Below are positions 45,288 to 54,645 of a DNA stretch of 64,000 nt, in pieces (within the stretch, counting starts at the first letter, position 1; each line of letters starts with the position of its first letter). The stretch covers positions 1-64,000 of the forward strand of contig CAZRML010000005.1 of the NCBI GenBank assembly GCA_964601205.1. The letters run 5' to 3'. The notes below the pieces were generated by a model. The model saw nothing but the letters and a program-made list of their open reading frames with translations, did not search any database and had not been told where the DNA came from. This DNA is from JAQVEM01 sp964601205 (GTDB lineage: Bacteria > Actinomycetota > Humimicrobiia > Humimicrobiales > Humimicrobiaceae). The translations under genes were made by a program, and so were the position numbers.

Positions 45288-46583
45288 ATGAAAAAGGATG
45301 GATTTCTCCAGCTTCTTGCTGCTTTATTTATTACTATACTGCTTATCTGTAATGCCCTGTCTGCGGGATGCTCCGGGAAAGAAAACGGGGCAGAAGAAGA
45401 AAAACATGTTGAAGAAATTACAGCCGAAAAGTCTGATGAGATAGCATCTTCAGTGAATAAAAATCTTATTGATTCAAATACCCGGTTTGGATTTAAAATA
45501 TTTAGCGAGCTTATCTTAGAAGACAGTGGCCAGAATGTTTTTATATCCCCCCTGTCCATACTTCTTGCTCTGGCAATGACTTATAACGGGGCAGCGGGTG
45601 ATACCGGTCTGGCCATGGCAGAAGTTCTTGAGTTTAAGAGTTTTGACCCTGATGAACTTAATCCAGGATTTCATGACCTTCTTACCAGTGTTAAAAATGC
45701 GGACAGTGATATCGACCTATCTATTGCCAATTCCATCTGGTACAGACTGGGCGATAAAGTCAAAGAGGATTTTATTGAAAGAAACAGCAAGTATTTTAAT
45801 TCCGAAATTAATGAAATTGATTTCTCTGCCCCGGGTGCATTGGATACTATAAATGGGTGGATAGAGGAAGAAACCAGAGGAAAGATTGATAAGATGATTC
45901 CAGAAATACCGGCAGATGCGGTCATGTATCTTATAAATGCAATATATTTTAAAGGAAACTGGACTTTCCCATTTGATGAGAACCTGACTGCAGACGATGA
46001 TTTCTATCCCGGTGACGGAACTACCATCAAAGTTCCCATGATGTCACAGGAAGAGAATTTTGGCTACTGCAGGGGGGATAACTTTTCAGGTGTAAGGCTT
46101 CCTTATGGTCAGGAAAAGATGGCAATGTATGTAATCCTTCCCGATGAGGGTATAAGTGTTGATGCGGTAATTAAATCACTGGATTCGGAGAAATGGAATG
46201 AAATAAAGAATTCGTTCCACGCAAATAAGGTTTCTCTGGTTATGCCCCGGTATAAGATGGAATATGGTATCAAGCTTTTAAATGATGTATTGATTAAAAT
46301 GGGTATGGGGATTGCCTTTGAACCGGGCATGGCAGATTTCAGCGGTATTTTCTACCGTGAACCCGGTGACAGTCCCTGGATATCACAGGTGCTTCATAAA
46401 GCAGTAATCGAGGTAAATGAGAAGGGGAGCGAAGCGGCTGCAGCAACAGTTGTGGAAATGAGGGAATCCGCAATACCGGTTGAGGAAGTAATAGAGTTTG
46501 TAGTAAACAGGCCATTTTTCTTTGTAATTGCCGATGACAGGAGTGGAGCTATCCTGTTCATGGGCAAAGTTGTTGAACCATAA
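45288..46583 (+). CDS. Lipoprotein serpin (serine protease inhibitor)
   Basis: The 431-residue protein has a lipoprotein signal with lipobox LSAGC near residue 28. It is followed by a Glu-rich linker and a full serpin domain (about 60-431). Serpin signatures seen are NVFISPLSILLALAMTYNGA (about 85), LINAIYFKGNW (about 210), the hinge EKGSEAAAATVVEM (about 382-395) and the C-terminal NRPFFFVIADDRSGAILFMGKV. If P15 is the hinge Gly, the predicted P1-P1' pair falls in the RES-AIP segment, probably Ser-Ala. It would trap serine or cysteine proteases at the cell surface. GGGAGG precedes the ATG. No protease gene is beside it. Confidence 0.95.
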   Translation: MKKDGFLQLLAALFITILLICNALSAGCSGKENGAEEEKHVEEITAEKSDEIASSVNKNLIDSNTRFGFKIFSELILEDSGQNVFISPLSILLALAMTYNGAAGDTGLAMAEVLEFKSFDPDELNPGFHDLLTSVKNADSDIDLSIANSIWYRLGDKVKEDFIERNSKYFNSEINEIDFSAPGALDTINGWIEEETRGKIDKMIPEIPADAVMYLINAIYFKGNWTFPFDENLTADDDFYPGDGTTIKVPMMSQEENFGYCRGDNFSGVRLPYGQEKMAMYVILPDEGISVDAVIKSLDSEKWNEIKNSFHANKVSLVMPRYKMEYGIKLLNDVLIKMGMGIAFEPGMADFSGIFYREPGDSPWISQVLHKAVIEVNEKGSEAAAATVVEMRESAIPVEEVIEFVVNRPFFFVIADDRSGAILFMGKVVEP

Positions 46584-46956
46584 TAAGGTGATATAAATAA
46601 ATCAAGCTTAAATCAATTTAAAAATGTAACATTGAATGGCTCCTTAAATTTGCAGTAATAAAAAAGCCGGGATAATAAAAAAATCAAGCTTTTTGAAAAG
46701 TATGGTTGAAAAGTATATTTTTTATGGGAAAAATAATCTTTGGACAAATTAAAAATATATTATATAATAACTAACCAGTGCTTTAATAGTTTTTAATTTT
46801 AAAATGGAGTAGTAGGGATTTTTATTGGGTGATTAAATAAAATAGAAGAAAGTCTTCTTTTATTCTTCTTGTTTCGTTTATTCCACAATTAAATTAATAT
46901 AATTTCTACTTCTCTTTTATATATAAAAAAAGCAATTTAAAGAAAGGTATTTTTAA
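46584..46956. other. Intergenic region with a long leader
   Basis: This 373-base region lies between the serpin and RRM genes. The first 150 bases contain AATCAAGCTT twice (starting near 46599 and 46680) and no good terminator. From 46740 a promoter drives a leader of about 180 bases with a 6-bp hairpin AGAAGA/TCTTCT (46844-46858) and a T-rich tail. No gene was found. Confidence 0.55.
46740..46767 (+). promoter_or_regulatory. Promoter of the RRM protein gene
   Basis: TGGACA (46740-46745) and a perfect TATAAT (46762-46767) are separated by 16 bases. The start near 46774 would leave an unusually long leader of about 180 bases. Confidence 0.6.
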
Positions 46957-47307
46957 GTGAATAAAAGAATGTATGTAGGTAATCTGGATTATGGCACAAC
47001 AGATAAAGAACTTGAGGATTTATTTTCTCAGGAAGGAACTGTTACTTATTCAAAGGTAATTACCAGAATGGATGGGAAATCAAGAGGATTTGGATTTGTG
47101 GAGATGGAAACTGAAGAACAGGCAAAAGCGGCCGTAGAGAAGTTTAATAAGAGTGAATTTAAGGGAAGAACTATTGTAGTCAATGAAGCGAGAACTCAGA
47201 ATAAAGGTAACTTTAACTCCCGTGAAGGCGGCCATGGCTATAAGGGAGAAAGAGGCAAGGGCGATTTAAACTACAAGTTGAGGCAGCTGAGAAAAAATAT
47301 TGGTTAA
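46957..47307 (+). CDS. RRM-type RNA-binding protein
   Basis: The 116-residue protein has a single RNA recognition motif. RNP2 is MYVGNLDY (residues 5-12) and RNP1 is KSRGFGFVEM (about 41-50). A basic tail follows, rich in N, R, G and K (about 82-116). Such small bacterial RRM proteins, known from cyanobacteria and some anaerobes, often respond to cold. The start is GTG with AGAAAGG upstream (46941-46947), which fixes the choice. The leader is long; see the promoter entry. It ends just before the pyr promoter. Confidence 0.93.
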   Translation: MNKRMYVGNLDYGTTDKELEDLFSQEGTVTYSKVITRMDGKSRGFGFVEMETEEQAKAAVEKFNKSEFKGRTIVVNEARTQNKGNFNSREGGHGYKGERGKGDLNYKLRQLRKNIG

Positions 47308-47310
47308 ATT

Positions 47311-47340
47311 TTGATTTACGCTTGTTTTTTTGGGTATAAT
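47311..47340 (+). promoter_or_regulatory. Promoter of the pyr operon
   Basis: TTGATT (47311-47316) and a perfect TATAAT (47335-47340) are 18 bases apart. Transcription near 47347 gives a leader of about 168 bases, enough for the PyrR attenuator that follows. Confidence 0.65.
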
Positions 47341-47386
47341 CCACTATAGTAGCTGTTGAGTATAGCCAATAATTAAGATTTTGTGA

Positions 47387-47417
47387 CCTTTAAAGTAGTC
47401 CGGAGAGACTAAAAAGG
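47387..47417 (+). promoter_or_regulatory. PyrR-binding anti-antiterminator hairpin
   Basis: CCTTT (47387-47391) pairs with AAAGG (47413-47417). Above an internal bulge AGTC (47397-47400) pairs with GACT (47407-47410) around the loop CGGAGA. The conserved PyrR-binding sequence AGTCCGGAGAGACT is present in the proper place. UMP-bound PyrR should stabilise this hairpin and promote termination. The AAAAAGG arm could otherwise pair with CCTTCTT of the terminator with one mismatch. Confidence 0.85.
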
Positions 47418-47467
47418 AATGAAAAAAATATACATAGAAACATATATTAACAGGGAAGATATTCAGA

Positions 47468-47499
47468 CCTTCTTACTTTTATGGTAAGAAGGTTTTTTT
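47468..47499 (+). terminator. pyr operon attenuator terminator
   Basis: A perfect 9-bp stem, CCTTCTTAC (47468-47476) and GTAAGAAGG (47484-47492), closes a 7-base loop and is followed by seven T residues (47493-47499). It ends 15 bases before the pyrR ATG. This is the strongest intrinsic terminator seen in the window and fits PyrR attenuation. Confidence 0.9.
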
Positions 47500-47514
47500 A
47501 TTGGGTGAAATTTT

Positions 47515-48051
47515 ATGAAAGAAAAGGCATATATATTAGGCGAAAGTGATATAGACAGGGTAATCAGAAGAATTTCGCATGAGATACTTGAAAGGAATAA
47601 AGGGCCGGAGAAGCTTGTTTTTATTGGTCTTCAGAAGAGGGGGGTGCCGCTGGCAAATAGAATAGCTGAAAATATTGAAAAATTTGAGGGAATAAAAATT
47701 CAGAGCGGTAAGCTTGATATAACCTTTTACAGAGATGATATCGGGCACAATATTAAACCTGCCGCACAGATAACCGATATTAATTTTGATATCGAGGGCA
47801 AGAATGTAATTCTTGTTGATGATGTCCTGTATACCGGGAGGACAGTAAGGGCGGCTATGGATGCTCTGATTGATTTTGGAAGGCCGAAGTCAATACAGCT
47901 CGTAGTTTTAATAGACAGGGGGCACAGGGAGCTTCCCATAAGAGCTGATTATGTGGGGAAAAACCTTCCTACCTCAAGGAATGAGTCTGTGGAAGTTAAA
48001 TTAAAGGAAACTGATGGAGTGGATAGTGTTACGGTTTCGGGCAAGGAGTAA
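47515..48051 (+). CDS. pyrR: Bifunctional pyr operon regulator / uracil phosphoribosyltransferase
   Basis: PyrR binds the leader RNA when UMP or UTP is high and stops transcription of the operon. It may also convert uracil plus PRPP into UMP. The 178-residue protein has the phosphoribosyltransferase fold, with GLQKRGVPLANRIAENI and the PRPP loop VILVDDVLYTGRTVRAAMDAL (about residues 98-118). RGHRELPIRADYVGKNLPTS follows. Its stop overlaps the next gene. It is first in the pyr operon, directly behind its own attenuator. Confidence 0.96.
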   Translation: MKEKAYILGESDIDRVIRRISHEILERNKGPEKLVFIGLQKRGVPLANRIAENIEKFEGIKIQSGKLDITFYRDDIGHNIKPAAQITDINFDIEGKNVILVDDVLYTGRTVRAAMDALIDFGRPKSIQLVVLIDRGHRELPIRADYVGKNLPTSRNESVEVKLKETDGVDSVTVSGKE

Positions 48052-48053
48052 TG

Positions 48054-48974
48054 ATGTTAAGGAAAAAAAGTATAATAGATTCAAACAGTCTCAGTCCTGA
48101 AGATATTATGTTAATACTTTCAAATACAGATTCTTTTCTTGAAATATCAGGAAGGGATGTAAAAAAGGTCCCGGCTCTGAGAGGTAAAACAATAGTCAAC
48201 CTGTTTTTTGAGCCCAGTACAAGAACTAAAAGTTCATTTGAGATAGCCGCCAAGAGACTCAGTGCAGATATAATAAATTTTTCTTCCTCTACCAGCAGTA
48301 TTGTCAAAGGGGAATCTATTATTGACACCTTAAAAACGATTCTTTCAATGAACGTTGACCTGGTTATTATAAGGCACAGTGACAGCGGGACAATTAAAAT
48401 GGCGGACCGGATTGTAAAAGTTCCGGTAATAAATGCAGGCGATGGAAAATATCAGCATCCCACCCAGGCTCTGCTTGATTTATATACAATAAAAAAGAGA
48501 TTTGGAAATTTTGAGAATCTCAGGGTAGCCATTGTTGGCGATTTTATAAATAGCAGGGTGGCGAAATCTAATTTAGGTTTATTTGAAAAGATGGGTATGA
48601 AAGTAACCATAGTTTCACCGACAATGCTTCTTCCGGAGGATTTTTCAAAAATGAGCGTGAAGCACTGTATAGATGATGTAATAGAGGAATCTGATATCGT
48701 CTATATGCTCAGGATGCAATTTGAGAGGCAGCATAGAAAATTTTATCCGTCAATAATGGAATATAACAGGTTTTTAAGCCTGAATATGGATAGGCTGAAA
48801 AGAATGAAACCCGGCTCCATAGTTATGCACCCCGGGCCGGTTAACAGGGGGATAGAAATCAGTGATGAAGTTATGGAAACAGGAGGCAGTCAGGGAGAAA
48901 AAATAGTGATTAACTACCAGGTTACCTATGGGGTAGCTGTAAGAATGGCGATACTTTATTTGATATTAAGTTAA
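48054..48974 (+). CDS. pyrB: Aspartate carbamoyltransferase catalytic subunit
   Basis: The 306-residue enzyme joins carbamoyl phosphate and aspartate. The carbamoyl-phosphate site FFEPSTRTKSSFEIAAK lies near residue 50. HPTQALLDLYTIK (about 140) and HPGPVNRGIEI are present. ATG codons at 48051 and 48054 are adjacent; AAGGAG (48043-48048) fits 48054 better. No pyrI regulatory subunit follows, so it is the unregulated catalytic type, consistent with control through PyrR. Confidence 0.96.
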   Translation: MLRKKSIIDSNSLSPEDIMLILSNTDSFLEISGRDVKKVPALRGKTIVNLFFEPSTRTKSSFEIAAKRLSADIINFSSSTSSIVKGESIIDTLKTILSMNVDLVIIRHSDSGTIKMADRIVKVPVINAGDGKYQHPTQALLDLYTIKKRFGNFENLRVAIVGDFINSRVAKSNLGLFEKMGMKVTIVSPTMLLPEDFSKMSVKHCIDDVIEESDIVYMLRMQFERQHRKFYPSIMEYNRFLSLNMDRLKRMKPGSIVMHPGPVNRGIEISDEVMETGGSQGEKIVINYQVTYGVAVRMAILYLILS

Positions 48975-48998
48975 AAATTTAATTACATTTTAATTGGT

Positions 48999-50312
48999 AT
49001 GATGAGCAATAATAAAAATATTCTTATAAAATCAGGCAGGATAATTGACCAGTTGCAGGGAAAGGAACTTTACTCTGATATTCTGATAAGAGACGGTATC
49101 ATAACCGGGATAAAAAAAGAAATCAAAAGCACGGAAAATGGCGTAATAGAAATTGATGCAAAAGGCTGTGTCATATCACCGGGATTTGTGGATATGCATG
49201 TGCATTTCAGGGAACCGGGATTTGAAGATGAAGAAACGATTGAGTCGGGGGCAGAGGCAGCAGTTAAGGGAGGAGTAACTACAGTTGCCTGTATGGCCAA
49301 TACCAGACCGGTTATAGATAACCAGTCTCTGGTAAAATACGTTCTGGAGAAATCCAGAGGTTCGGCGTGCAGGGTGCTGCCGGTAGCTGCTATGACCAGA
49401 GGGCTTGAAGGGAAAGATATTACTGAAATGGGGCTTTTGTCGGAGGCAGGAGCAGTTGGTTTTTCTGATGATGGTATGTGTGTGAGAGACAGTAAAGTAA
49501 TGTATGAAATCATGCGCTATTCCAGGCAGTTTGGTCTGCCATTAATTTTACATGAAGAGGATGATTTTATCTCTGGTGAGGGTCTTGTTCATGAAGGCTA
49601 CTACTCAACTATGCTGGGTTTGCAGGGCATATCCAGTTTAAGTGACGATTTAATGATATCCAGGGATATCGCCCTGGCCAAAAAAAGCGGTGCAAGGATT
49701 CATGTGACCCATTTGAGCACCAGAGGTAGTGTGGAAATGATAGAGAGAGCAAAAGACGAGGGGGTAAATATAACCTGTGATGTAACACCCCATCATCTTT
49801 TTTTTAATGATAGTTACCTTACGACTTTTAATACCAACTTTAAGGTTAAGCCGCCTATAAGAAGCGAGGAAGACAGGCAGGCACTTATTGAGGGTATAAA
49901 AAAAGGAGTTATTGACGCTATAGTAAGTGACCATGCGCCTCATCTGGATATAGAAAAAAATACAACATTCAGGCTTGCCAGCTTCGGGACCATAGGCCTG
50001 GAGACACTTTTTAGTGCCGCTTTTACTAAATTATGTGTGGAGGAAAAGATAAGCCTGTCTAAATTTATAAATTTAATTACCGCCTCACCGTCCAGGATAA
50101 TTGGCGTTAATGCAGGGAAAATAAAAGTCGGGGAGATCGCCAACATTACAGTTGTTGATACAGAAAAAGAAGAAGAGGTAAAAAAAGAAAATATCGTCTC
50201 CAAAAGTAAAAATAGTGTTTTTATCGGGCATAAACTAAGGGGGAAGATAATCTGCACGATTAGCGGGGGTAAGCTAGTTTATAACGTTAGCAACATCAGG
50301 GAAGAAGGATAA
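48999..50312 (+). CDS. pyrC: Dihydroorotase
   Basis: The 437-residue amidohydrolase closes carbamoyl aspartate into dihydroorotate. The metal site DMHVHFREPGFEDEETIESGAEAA is near residue 65. HVTHLSTRGSVE (about 240) and the ISDHAPH-like VSDHAPHLDIEKN (about 310) contain further ligands. Length and motifs place it in the class I bacterial group with the longer chain. It is fourth-step-ready between pyrB and carA, as in Bacillus. Start codons at 48999 and 49002 are both ATG. Confidence 0.95.
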   Translation: MMSNNKNILIKSGRIIDQLQGKELYSDILIRDGIITGIKKEIKSTENGVIEIDAKGCVISPGFVDMHVHFREPGFEDEETIESGAEAAVKGGVTTVACMANTRPVIDNQSLVKYVLEKSRGSACRVLPVAAMTRGLEGKDITEMGLLSEAGAVGFSDDGMCVRDSKVMYEIMRYSRQFGLPLILHEEDDFISGEGLVHEGYYSTMLGLQGISSLSDDLMISRDIALAKKSGARIHVTHLSTRGSVEMIERAKDEGVNITCDVTPHHLFFNDSYLTTFNTNFKVKPPIRSEEDRQALIEGIKKGVIDAIVSDHAPHLDIEKNTTFRLASFGTIGLETLFSAAFTKLCVEEKISLSKFINLITASPSRIIGVNAGKIKVGEIANITVVDTEKEEEVKKENIVSKSKNSVFIGHKLRGKIICTISGGKLVYNVSNIREEG

Positions 50313-50316
50313 AATT

Positions 50317-51417
50317 TTGGAAGCAAATTTGTTTTTAGAAGACGGGATGCTATTTAAGGGTAAAAATATAGGATGCAGCGGAGAAACAATTGGTGAAGTA
50401 GTTTTTAATACTTCAATGATCGGTTACCAGGAAGTGTTAACAGACCCCTCTTATTATGGACAGATTGTGGTGATGACCTATCCCGAGATTGGAAATTATG
50501 GCGTAAATAGTATGGATATTGAATCGGATAAAATACAGGCCAGGGGTTTGATTGTAAAGGAGTGCTTTGATTTCTACTCTAACTGGAGAGCGGAAGGCAA
50601 TCTTCAGGATTATTTAAAAAAGAATAATATTGTGGGGATTGAGGGAATTGATACCAGGCAATTGACCATACATATCAGGCTTGAGGGTTCAATGAAAGGT
50701 ATTATTTCTACTGAAACTGACGACAGGTGTGAATTAAAAAGAAAGCTTGATGATTATCCATCTATTATTAAAAGTGACCTGGTAAAACATGTTACCTGCA
50801 GTAAACCATATATTTACAATCCCGGCATTAGTGATTATAAATATGTAGTTGTTGTGATGGATTTCGGAATAAAAATGGGTATCTTAAAATGCCTGGACTG
50901 GGAAGGGTTCAGGTTAATTGTTGTGCCGGCTTCTACTGGAGCCGGGGAGATATTAAAATATAACCCTGATGGTATACTGCTGTCCAATGGGCCGGGTGAC
51001 CCTTCGGCTTTAAATTATGCAATTGATACAATTAAAAAATTAATTGGCAGGAAGCCGATATTCGGGATTTGTATGGGGCATCAGCTCCTGGCGATTGCTA
51101 TGGGGGCAAAGACTTATAAGTTAAAATTCGGTCATCATGGTGGTAACCATCCGGTTAAAAATCTGGAAACGGGAAAAGTTGAAATAACATCCCAGAACCA
51201 TGGTTTTGCCGTTAGTGAAGGGTCATTAAAAAATATCAGGGGTACTGATTGTGGTATAACGCATATCAATCTTAACGATGGCACTGTTGAAGGATTACAA
51301 TACAAAAAAATAAATGCATATACCATACAATTTCATCCGGAAGGGAAACCCGGCCCGCATGACTCAAGATATATTTTCGGTAAGTTTGTTAGTTTAATTA
51401 AGAATTTAAAAAAATAA
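50317..51417 (+). CDS. carA: Carbamoyl-phosphate synthase small subunit
   Basis: The 366-residue glutaminase subunit releases ammonia for CarB. The C-terminal class I amidotransferase has the nucleophile in FGICMGHQLLAIA (about residue 250) and the His/Glu pair in IQFHPEGKPGPHD (about 335). The N-terminal half begins with LEDGMLFKGKNIG and NTSMIGYQEVLTDPSY. The start is TTG at 50317, 4 bases after pyrC; no in-frame ATG fits better. Confidence 0.97.
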   Translation: MEANLFLEDGMLFKGKNIGCSGETIGEVVFNTSMIGYQEVLTDPSYYGQIVVMTYPEIGNYGVNSMDIESDKIQARGLIVKECFDFYSNWRAEGNLQDYLKKNNIVGIEGIDTRQLTIHIRLEGSMKGIISTETDDRCELKRKLDDYPSIIKSDLVKHVTCSKPYIYNPGISDYKYVVVVMDFGIKMGILKCLDWEGFRLIVVPASTGAGEILKYNPDGILLSNGPGDPSALNYAIDTIKKLIGRKPIFGICMGHQLLAIAMGAKTYKLKFGHHGGNHPVKNLETGKVEITSQNHGFAVSEGSLKNIRGTDCGITHINLNDGTVEGLQYKKINAYTIQFHPEGKPGPHDSRYIFGKFVSLIKNLKK

Positions 51418-51435
51418 ATAGTGGAAAGATAATAT

Positions 51436-54400
51436 ATGCCCAGGAGAAAAGATCTAAAGAAAATATTACTGATAGGCTCGGGTCCTATAGTTATCGGTCA
51501 GGCATGTGAATTTGATTATTCAGGAACCCAGGCCTGTAAAGTTTTAAAACAGGAAGGTTACAAAGTGGTACTGGTTAACAGTAACCCTGCCACTATTATG
51601 ACCGACCCGGAATTTGCGGATAAAACTTATATTGAGCCGTTGACCCCCGAATTTGTAGAAAAAGTAATAAAAAAGGAAAGACCGGATGCAATGCTCCCCG
51701 CACTGGGAGGGCAAACGGGGTTGAACATGGCAGCTGCCCTATCAAATGAAAAGATTTTAGATAGATATGGAGTGGAGCTTATAGGAGTTGATATTAACGT
51801 TATTAATAAAGCTGAAGACAGGGAACAATTTAAAGAAGCCATGAACAGGATAGGTCTCTATGTTCCTCCCAGCAGTTATGCTCATAGTTTAAAAGAGGCT
51901 CTGAGTTTCAGTAGAAAATTAAAATTCCCGCTTGTGGTAAGACCAAGTTTTACACTCGGAGGATTGGGTGGGGGAGTTGCGTTTAACAAGGAAGAGTTTA
52001 TTGACATAGTCACCAGGGGACTTGACATCTCGCCAAAATCCGAGGTGCTGGTAGAAAAATCGGTTGCGGGATGGAAAGAAATTGAATTAGAAATGATGAG
52101 GGATATAAACGATAATGTGATTATAATATGTTCCATAGAAAATTTTGATCCGATGGGTGTACATACCGGTGACAGTATCTGCGTAGCTCCGGCCCAGACA
52201 CTAACCTACAGGGAATATCAGAATATAAGAGATGCAAGTATTAAAATAATGAGGGAGATAGGGGTTAATGCCGGTGGGTCAAATATCCAGTTCGCGGTGA
52301 ATCCTGAAGATGGAAAAGTAGCGGTTATTGAATTGAATCCGAGAGTATCAAGAAGCAGTGCGCTGGCTTCCAAGGCAACCGGTTATCCGATTGCTAAAAT
52401 TGCCACCAAGCTTGCAATAGGATATACCCTGGATGAAATCCAGAATGATATTACTCGTAAGACACCTGCCTGTTTTGAACCTTCAATTGATTATGTAGTG
52501 GTAAAGTTTCCCAGATGGACATTTGAAAAGTTTCCGGGAGCTGACGCCAGCCTTACAACCAGGATGAAATCCGTTGGTGAAGTTCTTGCAATTGGCAGGA
52601 CCTTTAAAGAAGCTCTTCAGAAGGCTATAAGATCTCTTGAAATAGATAGATATGGGCTTGGTTCCGATGGAAAAGATGACATAAAGGAAAAATTACTGGA
52701 GAGCAAGCTGACCATTCCCAACCAGGATAGAATTTTTTATATTAAATATGCCTTCCAGAGTGGAATGAGCATAGAAGAGATATCCAGATATACAAAAATA
52801 GACCCCTGGTTCTTATATAACATAAGGCAGCTTGTTGAATTTGAAGATTCTTTAAAAAAATACAGTTTAAAAAGTATTACCGGAGAAATATTATATGAAG
52901 CTAAAAAAAATGGATATTCTGATGAGCAAATAGCTTATCTTTGCAATTCCAGCGAAGATGAGGTAAGGGCGCTGAGGAAAAGTATGAACATAACTGCTAC
53001 CTTTAAGACTGTTGATACATGCGCCGGGGAATTTGAGGCTTATACACCTTATTATTATTCTACTTATGAGACCGAGGATGAGACTTCGTCCTCAGATAGA
53101 AATAAGGTTATTATTCTGGGAGGCGGACCGAACCGCATTGGCCAGGGGATAGAGTTTGATTATTGCTGTGTTCATGCTTCTTTTGCCCTGCATGATGCAG
53201 GTTTTGAAACCATAATGATAAACTGCAACCCGGAGACTGTTAGTACTGATTATGATACTTCAGATCGTTTATATTTTGAGCCTTTAACTTTTGAGGATGT
53301 CTTAAATATAGTAGAAGCGGAAAAACCTTACGGGGTAATAGTGCAGTTTGGGGGCCAGACTCCACTAAAACTTGCCCAGAGGCTGCAGAATTCCGGCGTA
53401 AATATTCTGGGTACTTCTCCTGATAGCATTGACCTGGCTGAAGACAGAAAAAGGTTTGGCGCCATGCTCAGGAAATTAAATATTCCCCAGGCAGAGAATG
53501 GAACAGCTATGGATGTTGATACAGCAAAAAAGATAGCGGAAAAGATAGGTTACCCGGTGCTGGTCAGACCTTCATATGTGCTGGGGGGCAGAGCGATGAA
53601 TATAGTCTACAACGAAGACAGTCTCATAGATTATGTAAAAAATGCTGCAATAGTTTCAAATGATAGACCGGTACTGATAGATAAATTTCTGGAAAGGGCA
53701 ATAGAAGTAGATGTTGATGTAATCTATGATGGGGAGGAGATGTTTATTGGTGGAATTATGGAGCACATAGAAGAAGCAGGAATACATTCAGGTGATAGTG
53801 CCTGTGTAATACCGCCATTTACTCTGAGTAAAAAAGTCATTGAGACTATTAAAGATTATACCCACAAGATGGCAGAGGAACTGAAAGTAATAGGACTTAT
53901 GAATGTTCAATATGCCATAAAAGATTCTGTGGTTTATGTACTTGAGGCAAACCCGAGAGCTTCCCGTACAGTTCCCTTTGTGAGTAAATCCATAGGTGTG
54001 CCGCTGGCGAAGATAGCATCTCTGGTAATGACCGGAAAAAAGTTAAAAGAGATAAAGTTTAAAAAAGTTGACTCTACATTGCTTGATTACTTTAGCATCA
54101 AGGAAGCAGTACTCCCGTTTAATAGATTCCCCGGAGTTGATACTGTGCTGGGACCCGAGATGAAATCTACAGGGGAAGTTATGGGAATTGACAAAAGCTT
54201 TGGCATAGCTTTTGCAAAAACACAGATTTCCACAAACCTAAAATTTCCTACCTCGGGCTCTGTTTTTATTAGTGTTAATGATAAAGATAAAGAGGCTATA
54301 GTGGGTATTGCAGGTAAATTATCCGGACTTGGCTTTAAAATAATTTCTACTATCGGGACGGGTGACACTCTGGAGAAAGAGGGTATAAAATGTGATAAAG

Positions 54401-54645
54401 TTTTGAAGATAAGAGAGGGCAGACCAAATGTTCTGGATATGATAAAGAATGGAGAAATTGACCTGATCATAAATACACCTGAAGGCAGTGTTGCCAGAAG
54501 TGATGGTTATTATCTTAGAACTGCGGCAGTTCTTCGCAATGTACCTTCTGTAACCACAATATCGGGAGCTTCTGCCATAGTACAGGGAATACAGGAAATC
54601 AAAAATAATTCTAAATTAAAAGTCAAACCCATACAGGAGTATTGA
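51436..54645 (+). CDS. carB: Carbamoyl-phosphate synthase large subunit
   Basis: The 1069-residue subunit makes carbamoyl phosphate from bicarbonate, ammonia and two ATP. The tandem ATP-grasp halves both begin with conserved nucleotide-fold sequences: ILLIGSGPIVIGQACEFDYSG (about residue 10) and VIILGGGPNRIGQGIEFDYCC (about 557). The C-terminal 130 residues form an MGS-like allosteric domain (ISTIGTGDTLEKEG onward). All is intact and the length is standard. It follows carA by 18 bases, and its stop overlaps pyrK. Confidence 0.98.
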   Translation: MPRRKDLKKILLIGSGPIVIGQACEFDYSGTQACKVLKQEGYKVVLVNSNPATIMTDPEFADKTYIEPLTPEFVEKVIKKERPDAMLPALGGQTGLNMAAALSNEKILDRYGVELIGVDINVINKAEDREQFKEAMNRIGLYVPPSSYAHSLKEALSFSRKLKFPLVVRPSFTLGGLGGGVAFNKEEFIDIVTRGLDISPKSEVLVEKSVAGWKEIELEMMRDINDNVIIICSIENFDPMGVHTGDSICVAPAQTLTYREYQNIRDASIKIMREIGVNAGGSNIQFAVNPEDGKVAVIELNPRVSRSSALASKATGYPIAKIATKLAIGYTLDEIQNDITRKTPACFEPSIDYVVVKFPRWTFEKFPGADASLTTRMKSVGEVLAIGRTFKEALQKAIRSLEIDRYGLGSDGKDDIKEKLLESKLTIPNQDRIFYIKYAFQSGMSIEEISRYTKIDPWFLYNIRQLVEFEDSLKKYSLKSITGEILYEAKKNGYSDEQIAYLCNSSEDEVRALRKSMNITATFKTVDTCAGEFEAYTPYYYSTYETEDETSSSDRNKVIILGGGPNRIGQGIEFDYCCVHASFALHDAGFETIMINCNPETVSTDYDTSDRLYFEPLTFEDVLNIVEAEKPYGVIVQFGGQTPLKLAQRLQNSGVNILGTSPDSIDLAEDRKRFGAMLRKLNIPQAENGTAMDVDTAKKIAEKIGYPVLVRPSYVLGGRAMNIVYNEDSLIDYVKNAAIVSNDRPVLIDKFLERAIEVDVDVIYDGEEMFIGGIMEHIEEAGIHSGDSACVIPPFTLSKKVIETIKDYTHKMAEELKVIGLMNVQYAIKDSVVYVLEANPRASRTVPFVSKSIGVPLAKIASLVMTGKKLKEIKFKKVDSTLLDYFSIKEAVLPFNRFPGVDTVLGPEMKSTGEVMGIDKSFGIAFAKTQISTNLKFPTSGSVFISVNDKDKEAIVGIAGKLSGLGFKIISTIGTGDTLEKEGIKCDKVLKIREGRPNVLDMIKNGEIDLIINTPEGSVARSDGYYLRTAAVLRNVPSVTTISGASAIVQGIQEIKNNSKLKVKPIQEY

